Shown: positions 47,808-60,362, counted from the stretch's first letter. The stretch is 64,000 bases of DNA from Planctomycetaceae bacterium (GCA_021203245.1 JAJQBO010000203.1:1-64000); one strand, 5' to 3'. Translations and numbers: made by a program. The notes: a model not told the origin generated them from the letters alone.

Positions 47808-49690
47808 GCGTCTTCTTCCTCATTCTGGACTTCGCCGCCGTCTTCTGGTGTTGGGGCGGCGGCAGGCTGGCAATCCACGATAACCCCGTCGAACAGGCTG
47901 CGGACCGTGTCGACCGCCGGGTGGCGGGTCAATTGCGTGCGCGCCTTGTTGTCCACCGGCGCGTCCCGTTTCGCCTTGCGCGAGACAAAGCGGAAATCCA
48001 CCGGCCGGCCGAGCACGTCGGCGGCGCACTCGCGGAGCCGCGACAGCCGCAGGTCGTCGGTATAGGCGTCGACCATGGTGGCGGTGCCGGCCAGGACGAT
48101 GGCGCCGTCCTCGACCGCTTCCGGCGTGAGTTTGATAATATGCCGCATATCGGCAGGGTGCCTGTCGGTCAGGCAGTCGAGAATCCCGCTCCAGCCCGCC
48201 ATCACCTCGTCCAGCGTCAACGGTCCGGCCGGCGCGGCCGGCTGCCGGGGCGGTTCGGGCGGCGGCGGTTCGGGCCGACGGGCCGGTTCGTCCGCTGGCG
48301 GCACTGGTTCGAATTCCGGTTCCGGCTCGTCCGAAAAGTCGGGTTCAAACGGCATCGCCGCCGGTTCGGGACGAGGCGGTTCGGTCGCCGCGGCAGGGGC
48401 CGGGGTCGATTGTGGTATCGGTTCTGGTGCAGGCGCGACTGCTTCGACAACCGGTTCCGGAGCGGACGCGGGAGCCGGGAGCGGCGCGGGTTTCGGCTCG
48501 GCCGGAGTTGCCGGAACAGGCGCGGCAGCCTGAATTGGGACGGCCCGGTTCGCCGCAGGCAGGCCGGACAGGTGCTGGAGGATTTCCGCCACCGGCGTCA
48601 CCCCGCCCAACCCGGCCAGGCGCGCTACCGCCATTTCGAGGGACACGAGCGGATTCGACAACGCCCGGCTGCGGACGCGGGTCCGCGCCTGGGTAAAGAC
48701 GTCGAGGTAGAGAAGCGCCGTTTCCAGTGGGGTGTTTGCAGCCAAATGCAGAAGGGTTTGCCGCGCCGGGCCGAAGGCCGAGACCACCTCCTCGTTCTTA
48801 CCCGCCACATAGACCATCAGGTCGCGGCCGAAGGAGATGATCTGGTCGAGGAAATCGCCGACGTTTGTTCCCCGGCTGGCGACTTCGTCCACGACCGCGA
48901 GCGCGCCAGCGGCGTCGCCGGCGGCGATTTTTTGGAATAATCCGGCGACGTTTTCCGACGACGCAACGCCGCGCACCGATTCGACATCGACCCGCGTCAC
49001 CTCGCCGTCGGCGAAGGAGAGGAGCTGGTCGAGGAGAACAAGCCCGTCGCGGACAGACCCCTCGGCAAAGGCGGCGACCGCTTCGAGGGCGTCGTCCGAG
49101 ATGGCGGCGTCTTCCTGGGTCGCGAGTGAGCGGAAAAACGCGGCCAATTTGGCCTGGGGGATAAGGCGGAAGTCGAAGCGCTGGCACCGGGACAGGATGG
49201 TGTCCGGGACCTTGTGCGGATCGGTGGTGGCAAGGATGAACTTGACGTGCCGGGGCGGCTCTTCCAGCGTCTTCAGGAGCGCGTTGAACGCGCCGTCCGA
49301 GAGCATGTGTACTTCGTCGATAATGTAAATCTTGTAGCGGGCGCGCGTCGGCACATAGGCGGCTTGCTCCCGGAGGAGGCGGATTTGTTCAATGCCGTTG
49401 TTGGACGCGCCGTCGATTTCCAGCACGTCGGAATCGCGCCCGGCGGCGACGTCGAGGCAAATCGGACACACGCCGCAGGGTTGCGGCGTCGGGCCATTCT
49501 GGCAGACAAGGGCTTTGGCGAGGATGCGGGCCATGGTGGTTTTGCCGCAGCCGTGACCGCCGGTGAAGATATAGGCGTGCGCGACCCTGTCGCGGGTAAT
49601 GGCGTTCTTGAGGGTGGCGGCGATATGCTCCTGCCCCACCACCTCGTCGAACAGGGCGGGGCGGTAGCGCCGGGCCATTACTTCGTACAT
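47804..49690 (-). CDS. dnaX: DNA polymerase III subunit gamma/tau
   Basis: YEVMARRYRPALFDEVVGQEHIAATLKNAI; GGHGCGKTTMARILAKALVC; IYIIDEVHMLSDGAFNALLKTLEEPPRHVKFILATTD. Confidence 0.96.
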   Translation of the reverse strand: MYEVMARRYRPALFDEVVGQEHIAATLKNAITRDRVAHAYIFTGGHGCGKTTMARILAKALVCQNGPTPQPCGVCPICLDVAAGRDSDVLEIDGASNNGIEQIRLLREQAAYVPTRARYKIYIIDEVHMLSDGAFNALLKTLEEPPRHVKFILATTDPHKVPDTILSRCQRFDFRLIPQAKLAAFFRSLATQEDAAISDDALEAVAAFAEGSVRDGLVLLDQLLSFADGEVTRVDVESVRGVASSENVAGLFQKIAAGDAAGALAVVDEVASRGTNVGDFLDQIISFGRDLMVYVAGKNEEVVSAFGPARQTLLHLAANTPLETALLYLDVFTQARTRVRSRALSNPLVSLEMAVARLAGLGGVTPVAEILQHLSGLPAANRAVPIQAAAPVPATPAEPKPAPLPAPASAPEPVVEAVAPAPEPIPQSTPAPAAATEPPRPEPAAMPFEPDFSDEPEPEFEPVPPADEPARRPEPPPPEPPRQPAAPAGPLTLDEVMAGWSGILDCLTDRHPADMRHIIKLTPEAVEDGAIVLAGTATMVDAYTDDLRLSRLRECAADVLGRPVDFRFVSRKAKRDAPVDNKARTQLTRHPAVDTVRSLFDGVIVDCQPAAAPTPEDGGEVQNEEEDA

Positions 49691-49718
49691 GAGAGTTCCA
49701 AGCTACCGGAAACGAAGA

Positions 49719-49840
49719 GGCCGTCCGAGTCCGACCAGGCTTGCCTGCACAAAGCCGGATCCGCTTAGGGCTGCTCGGTTCCCCGCCTGACCCGGTTCAC
49801 GCTCCAACCCTTGCAAGGGCCCGGCCGGACTCGGACGGCC
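49719..49840 (-). ncRNA. ffs: Bacterial signal recognition particle RNA (small type)
   Basis: Minus strand GUGAACCGGGUCAGGCGGGGAACCGAGCAGCCCUAAGCGGAU matches SRP RNA domain IV consensus; perfect 15-bp terminal helix GGCCGTCCGAGTCCG/CGGACTCGGACGGCC; upstream of dnaX. Confidence 0.9.
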
Positions 49841-49908
49841 GCAAAAATTGTATGTAGAGGTCGCCGCAAGCGGCGAAGAAACAATGTTATGGAATAAACC
49901 CGCCTCTG

Positions 49909-51978
<2,070 letters not shown>

Positions 51979-51990
51979 AGACACCTCTTT

Positions 51991-52110
51991 ATAATGCACA
52001 ATTCACAATTCATAATTCACAATGAACCGCACCCCAAACACTGCGTGCGGTACATTATGCATTGTAAAATTGCCTAATAATTGTGCATTGTGAATTATGA
52101 ATTGTGAATT
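51991..52110. repeat. Family B AT-rich heptamer inverted element, copy 5
   Basis: ataatgcacaattcacaattcataattcacaat ... aattgtgcattgtgaattatgaattgtgaatt. Confidence 0.85.
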
Positions 52111-52123
52111 CGAAAAAAGTTCA

Positions 52124-52804
52124 TCAATTCATACTGTCCAAGATCTTCGCCACCACCTCGTCCGGCGTCAGTTCGCTTGTATCGAGGTAAACGATGCCGT
52201 CTCCGGCGAGGGCGCGGTCGCGGGCTTCCTTCATCGGGCCGACCTGGTAATCGGAAGCGTCGCGGTGGTTTATGTCGTCGAGGATATCCTGCAGGCTGAC
52301 GTCGCGTCCGGCGGCGAGCATTTCGGCGTGGCGGCGGACGGCCCGCGCCTCGGGGCTGGCGGTGAGGAAAAACTTCCACCGCGCCCTCGGCAGGACGACG
52401 GTGGTGATGTCGCGCCCTTCCATGACGACCGGCCGCGTGTTCACCATCGCCTGCTGCAGCGTGACCATGCGGGCGCGGATTTCCGGCACGCGGGCGGCGC
52501 ATTTCACCTGCTTGGCGACTTCGGGCGAGCGGATGTCGGAGGACACGTCCTCGCCGTCCAGGAGGATGCGGGTGCCGGTCTCGTCGAAGCCGATGTCCGA
52601 TGACTCGGCGACCCGCAGCATCGCCGACGGGTCTTCCATGTCGACGCCCAGGCGCATCGCCTTGAGGGCGACGGCCCGGTACATCGCGCCGGTGTCGACG
52701 TAGAGGAAGCCCTTCGCGTCGGCGATGCGTTTGGCGACGCTCGACTTCCCGGACCCGGCGGGACCGTCGATGGCGACGGCGTCCTGGAGGTCGCCCGGAT
52801 TCAC
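52124..52804 (-). CDS. cmk: Cytidylate kinase (GTG start likely)
   Basis: VAIDGPAGSGKSSVAKRIADAKGFLYVDTGAMYRAVAL; VMEGRDITTVVLP; INHRDASDY. Confidence 0.94.
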   Translation of the reverse strand: MNPGDLQDAVAIDGPAGSGKSSVAKRIADAKGFLYVDTGAMYRAVALKAMRLGVDMEDPSAMLRVAESSDIGFDETGTRILLDGEDVSSDIRSPEVAKQVKCAARVPEIRARMVTLQQAMVNTRPVVMEGRDITTVVLPRARWKFFLTASPEARAVRRHAEMLAAGRDVSLQDILDDINHRDASDYQVGPMKEARDRALAGDGIVYLDTSELTPDEVVAKILDSMN

Positions 52805-53256
52805 TTCGCCTCCGGGTCGTCTATCATCCGGACGCGCCTGGCGTGACGTTCGCCGTTGGAGAATTCGGTGGAAAGGAAGACGTCGAGGATTTCTACCGGA
52901 GAGTCGTAGATGGTGGCGCGGCCCGGCATGACCAGGATGTTGGCGTCGTTGTGGTCGCGGGTGGCCTGGGCGTATTCCTTCGAGAGGCACAAGGCGGCGC
53001 GCGCGCCATGGTGGCGGTTGGCGGCGATGGAAATGCCGATGCCGGTGGCGCACAGCAGGAGGCCGACCGGGAAATTGCCCGAGCCGACCTCTTCCCCTAC
53101 CGCGTGGCCGGCCTGCGGATAATCGGTGCGGCCGTCGTTGATGATGGTGAAGTCGGCCACCTCCCAGCCGTTCTTTTCGAGGTGGGCGATGCACTCTGCC
53201 TTGGCTTCGAGGGCTGCGTGGTCGGAGCCGACCGCAATGCGTTTGGGTGTAAACAT
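52801..53256 (-). CDS. rpiB: Ribose-5-phosphate isomerase B / RpiB-LacAB family
   Basis: IAVGSDHAALEAKAECIAHL; GLLLCATGIGISIAANRHHGARAALC. Confidence 0.92.
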   Translation of the reverse strand: MFTPKRIAVGSDHAALEAKAECIAHLEKNGWEVADFTIINDGRTDYPQAGHAVGEEVGSGNFPVGLLLCATGIGISIAANRHHGARAALCLSKEYAQATRDHNDANILVMPGRATIYDSPVEILDVFLSTEFSNGERHARRVRMIDDPEAK

Positions 53257-53285
53257 GCCGATCCTTTCAGTGGAAGATTTTTTCC

Positions 53286-54305
53286 CTAGGATAACCCCGT
53301 CCCCTCGATAATCACGAGCGCCAACGACGCGACTACACACCAGAGGATCAGCCCGAGCAGGATGGGCCGTGTCCCGGTGGTGAGGATGCGCCGCAAATTG
53401 GTGTTCAAACCGATGCCGGACAGCGCGACGACGATAAGGAATTTCCCGGCCGCCCCGAACCAGCCAGCGGCAGCGGGCGAAAACGCGCCCAGGGTGGTCA
53501 GGACAGACATGCCGAGAAAGCCCAGGACAAACCACGGAAACACCCGCGCGAACGAAAACGTCCCGCCGCCAACCCTGTCGCCCCGTTTCGCCCGTGCGGC
53601 GACGACGAAGGAGAAGAGGAGCGCCATCGGCACGATCATCACGGTGCGGGTCATCTTGACGAGCGTGGCTGTCGGCACCGAATCGGCGCTATAGGCGAAC
53701 GAGGTCGCCATCACGGACGAGGTGTCGTTGACGGCTGTCCCGGCCCACACGCCGAACGTTTCCGGGCTCAGCCCGAGGGCGCGGCCGAGCAACGGAAAAA
53801 TCACCACCGCCGCCAGGTTGAAGAGAAAGACGACGGATATGGAATAGGATATCTCGTCGTCGTCCGCGCCGATGACCGGGGCGATGGCGGCAATGGCCGA
53901 GCCGCCGCAGATCGCCGTTCCCGAGGCGATGAGGTCGCGGTTATTCCGGGGGACGCCCAGTCTGCCGCCAAGCAGCCACGCGACAAGGAACACCGCGCCG
54001 ATTGTCACAACCATCAACCCAAGCGTCTGCACGCCGGTCCGCCACACCACCGTCAGGTTCAGCCCTGCGCCAAGCAGGATGACGGCGAGTTGCAGGACCT
54101 GCTTTCCGGCCGCGCCGAAGCCGGGTTTGAGCGTGGCGGGCAGCTGCACCAAACTGGCGATAACCACGCCGGCGAGAATGCCGACCCCGGCACCGCCCAA
54201 CCACGGTATCGCCGGGCCGACCGCGTCCGCGACAATCGCCAGCAACAGCGCCGCGAGCAATCCGGGCCAGGATCGCTGCCAAAAGGCCCGCGTCACTATT
54301 TGCAT
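53286..54305 (-). CDS. YeiH-family (UPF0324) putative sulfate exporter
   Basis: ~10 TM segments; LAVILLGAGLNLTVVWRTG; ASGTAICGGSAIAAIAPVIGADDDEISYSISVVFLFN. Confidence 0.88.
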   Translation of the reverse strand: MQIVTRAFWQRSWPGLLAALLLAIVADAVGPAIPWLGGAGVGILAGVVIASLVQLPATLKPGFGAAGKQVLQLAVILLGAGLNLTVVWRTGVQTLGLMVVTIGAVFLVAWLLGGRLGVPRNNRDLIASGTAICGGSAIAAIAPVIGADDDEISYSISVVFLFNLAAVVIFPLLGRALGLSPETFGVWAGTAVNDTSSVMATSFAYSADSVPTATLVKMTRTVMIVPMALLFSFVVAARAKRGDRVGGGTFSFARVFPWFVLGFLGMSVLTTLGAFSPAAAGWFGAAGKFLIVVALSGIGLNTNLRRILTTGTRPILLGLILWCVVASLALVIIEGTGLS

Positions 54306-54348
54306 AACGGCGTATCCTGTATTACCAAACCATTACTCCACCCCCAAA

Positions 54349-54517
54349 CGTCACCCCGGCGTCTATACCTCCACCCGCGAAGAAAACGGGCGGTTCGGCC
54401 GGGGTCCACGCCACCGGCGTTCGCTACGGGAGTTCGGTGCCATGACCGTCTTTTCCCGTGGACCCCGGCCGAACCGCCCGCACAACCGCTGATGGACGTC
54501 CGCACGCCGGGGTGACG
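54349..54517. repeat. Family A palindromic element, copy 5 (core variant 2)
   Basis: CGTCACCCCGGCG..GGGCGGTTCGGCCGGGGTCCACG..CGTGGACCCCGGCCGAACCGCCC..CGCCGGGGTGACG. Confidence 0.9.
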
Positions 54518-54547
54518 GAAAGTGAGGTGACACCCTCGACGCCCACG

Positions 54548-54640
54548 TCAGGACAAACAGGCCCCCTCGCCCCCGGAGGGGGAGAGGGATGGGGTGAGGG
54601 GTCTATCGCTCAACTTTTTCCTGTGCCACAGCGAAAAACC
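54548..54640. repeat. Interspersed repeat family C, copy 2 (reverse orientation to 2960-3035)
   Basis: ccctcgcccccggagggggagagggatggggtgaggggtctatcgctcaactttttcctgtgccacagcgaaaa. Confidence 0.65.
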
Positions 54641-56037
54641 TACCCCAGCGTCTGCCGAATCTTCGCCACGATGTCATCCGCCGAATTCGCCACCGAAATC
54701 GGCCTGTTGCCGTATTTCGACGTCGCAATCCCGAACTTGCCGTACTCCTTCGCCAAATCCGCCTCCGAGAACGAGTGGTAGGCGACGGTGGCGTGCGGGT
54801 CCTTCAACTGGTGGCCGGTCAGGATGCAGACAACCGTCGCGTCCCGGTCGATAACGCCCTTTTCCACCAACTGCTTGGCCCCGGCGACCGACGCGGCGCT
54901 GGCCGGCTCGCAGCCAAGCCCGTCGCGGGCGATGTTCGCCTTGGCGTCGAGGATTGCCTGGTCGGAGACGTCGAGTGCGACGCCGTTCAGGCGGTCGATG
55001 GCGCGGAGCGCCTTCTTCAGGTTGACCGGCCGGTTGATTTCAATGGCGCTGGCGATGGTCGACGCCTTGACATTGTCGGCGTCCAGCTTGGCGTAGTACG
55101 AATCGATGATGGAGTCGTCGACGCGGCCGCCGTTCCACTTCAGGCCGTGGTCGTTGACGAGTCGCGAGAAGGTGGGCGCACCGGACGAATTGACGATGGC
55201 GATACGCGGCAGTTTCTTGATGATGCCGAGATCGTAGAGTTCATACAATGCCTTCGCGAAGGCGGAGGAGTTGCCGAGGTTGCCGCCGGGACAGACCACC
55301 CAGTCCGGCACCTGCCAGTCCAAGCCTTCCAGGACGCGGAACATGGTGGTCTTCTGGCCTTCGAGGCGGAAAGGGTTGACCGAATTGACGAGGTAAATCC
55401 CTTCCCGGGCCGAGACCTCCTGCACCCGCGCCATGGCGTCGTCGAAGTCCCCTTGCACCAGCAACGTCACCGCGCCATAGTCGAGGGCCTGCGACAGCTT
55501 GCCGTAGGAGATTTTTCCGTCGCCTATGAAGATGATGGCCCGCATCAGCCCCGACGCCGAGGCGAAGGCGGCGAGGGAGGCGGAGGTGTTGCCGGTCGAG
55601 GCGCAGGCGGCGACTTTCGCGCCGACCATGTTGGCGTGCGAGAACGCGCCCGCCATGCCGTTGTCCTTGAACGACCCGGACGGATTAAGCCCTTCGTACT
55701 GGAGGCGGAAGGTTTCTTTTTTGACGCCGGCGTAGGCGGCGGCGTTCGGGGAGACGCGGAGCTGGGTATGGCCTTCCCCCCCGATGGAAACGCGCTTTTC
55801 AAGCGGCGCGAACGGGAGCAGGTCGCCGAAGCGCCACACGCCGGAGATCGCGCCCATGCCGCCGGACGGCCAGGCGGCGCGGCCGAGCATCATCGGGTGC
55901 GAGGGGATGCGCAGTTTGTCCCAGTCATAGACGATGTCCAGCAGGTTGCCGCAGGCCGGGCATTTGGGGAGGACCTGGTAGAGATCATATTCGGCGGCGC
56001 AATCGGGATGGATGCACTTCTGACAAGCGTGGGACAT
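54640..56037 (-). CDS. thrC: Threonine synthase
   Basis: N-terminal zinc ribbon CQKCIHPDC..CPACGN; YEGLNPSGSFKDNGMAGAFSHANMVGAKVAACASTGNTSASLAAFAS. Confidence 0.92.
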   Translation of the reverse strand: MSHACQKCIHPDCAAEYDLYQVLPKCPACGNLLDIVYDWDKLRIPSHPMMLGRAAWPSGGMGAISGVWRFGDLLPFAPLEKRVSIGGEGHTQLRVSPNAAAYAGVKKETFRLQYEGLNPSGSFKDNGMAGAFSHANMVGAKVAACASTGNTSASLAAFASASGLMRAIIFIGDGKISYGKLSQALDYGAVTLLVQGDFDDAMARVQEVSAREGIYLVNSVNPFRLEGQKTTMFRVLEGLDWQVPDWVVCPGGNLGNSSAFAKALYELYDLGIIKKLPRIAIVNSSGAPTFSRLVNDHGLKWNGGRVDDSIIDSYYAKLDADNVKASTIASAIEINRPVNLKKALRAIDRLNGVALDVSDQAILDAKANIARDGLGCEPASAASVAGAKQLVEKGVIDRDATVVCILTGHQLKDPHATVAYHSFSEADLAKEYGKFGIATSKYGNRPISVANSADDIVAKIRQTLG

Positions 56038-56240
56038 GGTCTTCTCCAAATCTCTGTTCGGGTATTTTCGACTGCCGTTTTTCCGGAGCGGCTGCCTTTC
56101 CCCGTGGATTCCGGCTGAACCCCGGCTACGGGAAAAACCGCCAGGACAACATCGGGACAACACTGCGTAAAAAAAAGTCCGCAACGGCTCAACAGGCCTT
56201 GCGGTTCATCCCTCATTTTTAGACCACAGCCCTGCAAATG

Positions 56241-59200
56241 TCAACGGATTCCGTAATCGCGCATGATGCGCTCGGCCAGCATCTGGTCGCGAAGGCCCGC
56301 CAGGATGCCCCGCGCCTGTTCGTGTTCGCGTTCGCCCGCGCCGTCGGCGGTGAGGAGCATCGTCGCCGCCTCGGTTCTGGCGGCGTCGTCCGCCTCCTCC
56401 TGATCCGGGTACACGGCAAAGACGTCGGCGTAGGCGCGGAGCGCGTCGTCCATGCGCCCCTGGGCGCGGTAGACCCGCGCCGTCTCCAGGGTGATGGTGG
56501 CGGCGTCGGGCCGCGATCGCGCCCCGCCGTCCAGGAGATCCCGCGCCAGATCGAGTTCGTCCAGGGCCAGGTCGTAGCGCCCGTCGGCCGACCGCGCCCG
56601 GGCGGCGAGGATGTACATGGCGCGTTCCACCGGCGGCGGCGCGTCGCCCCGTTCGATGATGGCGTGGGCGAGGCGTAGGCCGCGGCCGCGCCGTTTTCGT
56701 CCGCGAGGGTGCTTTCGCCCAGCAGGTTGAGGATTGGCACCGTCCACGCGCCGTTCAGGTCGGCCAGGGCGTTTTCCTCCAGGAGCGACCGCACCTCGGC
56801 CACCACCTGTTCGGGCGGGAGCAACGGATTGGCGTCGGCCGGGTTGTTCAGGGCCAGGCGGGCGGCGTGGTAGGTCGCGTCCTGGATGCGGCCGGGCGTC
56901 GCCGGCGGCAGGCTCGGGGACGCCGGATCGGCGGCGAAAAGGTAATGCCCGTAGGCTTCGCGGCTGTAGCCCGCTTCTTCGGCGAGGTGACCGGCCAGGA
57001 GCGCCGCCTCGGCGTCGATTTCGGCAAAGACGTTCAGGCGGGTCAGGGCCAGGCGGCTTTCGCCCAGCTTGCCCATGCATACCGCCCAGCGGCGCGCCGC
57101 GTTGGCCCGCAGCACGCGCGGCAGTTCCGAGTTGTTCATGAGGGAAAGGTAGTCGACGGATGCGCCGCGCCACTCGCGCATCAGTTCCAGGGCGCGCCCG
57201 CGCGACCACTTGGCCCGCCGCGCCGCCAGGCTGGACGGTCCCGAATTGGCAATCGCCTGGTTGAACGGGCGAAGCGACGATTCGATGCGGCCGCGCGCCT
57301 CATCCCGCCAGCTCATGGCCATGCCGGCGAACGGGCCCCGCTCCCACTTGTCCGCGAGGTGCATCAGGAACGCGCCCGACTCCATGTTGACCATCCCCTG
57401 GTCGAGGCTGTCCTGCAGCGAATAGCCGCCGGTGGAGGCTTCCTGAAAGCTTGCCGCCGCCGCGGCGAAGTCGCCCAGGGTCCGGTCGATGGCGGCGGTG
57501 TCGGGTTCGTCGGCGTGGAGGATTTGGTCGGCCCGGGCCAGCGCCAGGGCGTGCCTGGCCTCCCCCAGGTGCGACGACAGCACGCTGTCCGTCACCCCGG
57601 CTGGCTGGCGCTTTCGCAGGTGCGAAATCATGCCGATGGCGAGTTCCAGTTTCTGGATGCCGTCCTCGGCCCATTCGTAGGCCGACTCGACGGCGATGGC
57701 GAGGTCGTAGCCGGCGTCCGGGTCGCCGCCGTGCCACAGGAGGGCGCCGAGGGCGGCGGTCACCCGTTCCGCCTCGGACTGGCGCTTGTCGGCGAGGGAA
57801 AAGTATCCCGCCTCGCTGTCTGCGGCCAGCAGATCCATGTCTCCGGAAAGGGAAACGGGCCCGCCCATCTTGCCCAGCTTGAGGATCGTCTCCATCGCCA
57901 GGAATTCCGACACCAGGAGGGACGAGAACAGCCGGTCGCGCCGAAGCATCCGCGACGCCTGGTGGTTGAGGGCGAGGGAGATGCCGTAGTCCCGGCGCGT
58001 TTCGGCGGTGCGCGAGCCGTCCCGCGATGCGGCGTAGCGGATTTCCCGGTTGCCGTTCGAGGGCCGGGTGGCGGGGTAGAGGTATTCGAACGCGTCGGCA
58101 TAACGGCCGCGGCGCAGTTCGGCGTTTCCTGCCACCTGCCAGGCGGCGGGCGAGGCATGGCCGCCGGCCAGAATGGGGGCGAGCGTATCCATGGCCGCGC
58201 TCGGCTCGGCCAGGTCAAGCTGCACCCGGGCCTTGATGACCCGCGCGCCGTCCCACGGCCCCGGCGACATGGTGCCGTCGATGGCGAGGGAGAGGGCGTC
58301 GTCGGCCTGGCGGAGGAGCCGCGTTTTTTCTTCAAGCCCGACGGCGTTGGCCATTTCCACCAGGGCGAGGGCGAGGCCGAGGCGGGCGGTGCGGCGGTCG
58401 TCGAGAGAGGGCTGTTCTTCGTCGATGACTTTCGCATACCACGCCACCGCGTCCTCCTGGTTGCCGAGGATGGCGGCGGCCTGGCCCCGGTAGAGGGCGG
58501 CGCGGGCGCGGAGTTCGTCCTTGGCCGGGTCGGAGTCTAGGTAGGCTTCGGCTTCGGAGGCGGCTTCGCGGACGAACTGTTCTTCCCGCCGGGCCATTCG
58601 CAGGGCGATGCGGTCGAGTTCGATCTCCTTGCGGCGGTTCCCTATGGGGAAGGCGAGGCGGGCCCGGTCGAGTTCGGCAATGGCCTGGTTCAGCAGCCTG
58701 TCGCGGCGCTGCTGGTCGCGGATGGTGCCGGGGTAGGGGATTTCCTCCGCCAGCATGCGGAGGTTCCGGGACATCCGTTGGGCCGCGTCCCCTTCCATTC
58801 CCTGCGGCAGAGACAGCCCGCCGACGTGGGAAAAATAATCGACCGCCTCGCGGTATTCGCCGATGGCTTCGTAGGCGCGCCCGGCCCAATAGGCGGCCTG
58901 GACGTTATATGCCGGTTCGGGCAGGCGGTAACGGTTGTTCGAGAGCTGGACAAACGCTTCGGCCACGTCCTCGTATTCTCGTCTGTCGGTCGCGAGGCCG
59001 AGGCGGGCGCGCTCCCGGACAAAGCGGGCGTTTTCACGGATGAGGAGCCAGTCGAGGTACAGGGGATCGGACGCCGAATGCGGCGTTGCGACGGGGTCGT
59101 CCAGGATGGCGTTGGCTGTCTCGAGGGCGGGGGAGTAGACGCCGCCGTCCAGCATGCGGTGGGCGATGTCCAGTTGCGTCTTGGCCGAACCCGGGGTGAG

Positions 59201-59272
59201 GGCCGGTTGTTCCTGCGCCGCAGTCAGAGCGGTCAGGCAGAGGCAACAGAACATGGCAATCAGGACGCGCAT
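56241..59272 (-). CDS. Large secreted TPR/helical-repeat protein, apparently frameshifted near 56664-56690
   Basis: Signal peptide MRVLIAMFCCLCLTALTAAQEQ; repeated helical segments; C-terminal repeats (YDLALDELDLARDLLDGGA...ITLETARVYRAQGRMDDALRAYADVFAVYPDQEEADDAARTEAA) continue in ORF 56241-57209. Confidence 0.65.
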
Positions 59273-59315
59273 GGCGAATCCTATCGTGTGCGTTGTCGGC
59301 GCGTATTCACTTTTT

Positions 59316-59482
59316 CGTCACCCCGGCGTGCAAACGGTCGCCGTGCGGAAAACAGGAAGTTGTGCCGGGGCAGCCGGACGATCATATGCTGCAATACTAC
59401 CCTGTAGCCGTTCGCGTCCACGGCTGCCCCGGCACAACTTCCTGCCCCTCGCCCGGTTGTGCGCTCCACCGCCGGGGTGACG
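59316..59482. repeat. Family A palindromic element, copy 6
   Basis: CGTCACCCCGGCGTGC..GGAAGTTGTGCCGGGGCAGCC..GGCTGCCCCGGCACAACTTCC..CGCCGGGGTGACG. Confidence 0.92.
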
Positions 59483-59541
59483 AAGTGGTGTTGCGCCGCG
59501 TTATAAGGAACATGGGGGCGGCATGTTTCCCATACGACATC

Positions 59542-59952
59542 TTACCCCTTCACATACCCCTTCACCGCCTCCCGAAGCGCTTCCGGCAGCACCGGCGGCT
59601 TGCCGTCGGCGTTGACGCATGCCAGTTCCACCTCGCCCACCACCAGCGTCTTGTCCTCGCCCGAACGGGAGATCTCCGTAGCGATGGTCAAGGTTGCGTG
59701 GCGCATCCGGCTGATGGACGAGCGGCATACCAGGAGGTCGTCGTATTCGGCCCAGCCGAAGTAGCGCACGCTGCACTGGCGCACGGGAAAGAAAAACCCT
59801 TCCGTTTCCATGCGGCGGTACGGGTAGCCGACGTCGCGGAGGAACTCGGTCCGCGCGCGCTCGCAGATAACGAGGTAATTGGCGTAATAAACCCGGCCCA
59901 TCTTGTCGGTATCGGCATAGCTGACGCGGTAAAGACTTTCGTGCTGCTGCAT
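59542..59952 (-). CDS. YbgC/FcbC-like acyl-CoA thioesterase (hotdog fold)
   Basis: YRVSYADTDKMGRVYYANYLVICERARTEFLRDVGYPY. Confidence 0.93.
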   Translation of the reverse strand: MQQHESLYRVSYADTDKMGRVYYANYLVICERARTEFLRDVGYPYRRMETEGFFFPVRQCSVRYFGWAEYDDLLVCRSSISRMRHATLTIATEISRSGEDKTLVVGEVELACVNADGKPPVLPEALREAVKGYVKG

Positions 59953-59980
59953 GGTGGTTCCTCATTTGCCATAATAAAAA

Positions 59981-60356
59981 CACGGGGTCGACCGATAAGC
60001 CGGCTTCTGTCGGGAACGGCTATTTATCTGGGACGCGCGTCGCCGCGCGCCTCGAGCACGCTACCCGGAGCTTCAAACAGGACAGGCGGCCCCGCGCGGG
60101 CCAACTTCGCCCGACTCGCTCCCTATTTGCGCTTGCACCGGAAGGACAGTCGCCGTGCCGTCGACGTTACCGCCGACGCGGTGGGCTCTTACCCCACCCT
60201 TTCACCCTTACCCGCGCGGCCGAAGCCGCGAAGGCGGTCTGCTCTCTGTTGCCTGTCCCTGGGGTTGCCCCCGGCGGGCGTTACCCGCTTTCCTGCCTTG
60301 TGGTGGCCGGACTTTCCTCCGGAGCGAACTCCGGCAGCCGTCTGGACGACCCCGTG
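59981..60356 (-). ncRNA. rnpB: RNase P RNA (bacterial type)
   Basis: Minus strand CACGGGGTCGTCCAG...GGAGGAAAGTCCGGCCACCACAAGGCAGG...GACAGAAGCCGGCTTATCGGTCGACCCCGTG; 5' and 3' ends pair as P1. Confidence 0.92.
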
Positions 60357-60362
60357 AAAACC

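Noticed and set aside
47804-49690. Programmed frameshift in dnaX (gamma/tau)
   Set aside because: No obvious A-rich slippery heptamer plus stem was seen; cannot be supported.
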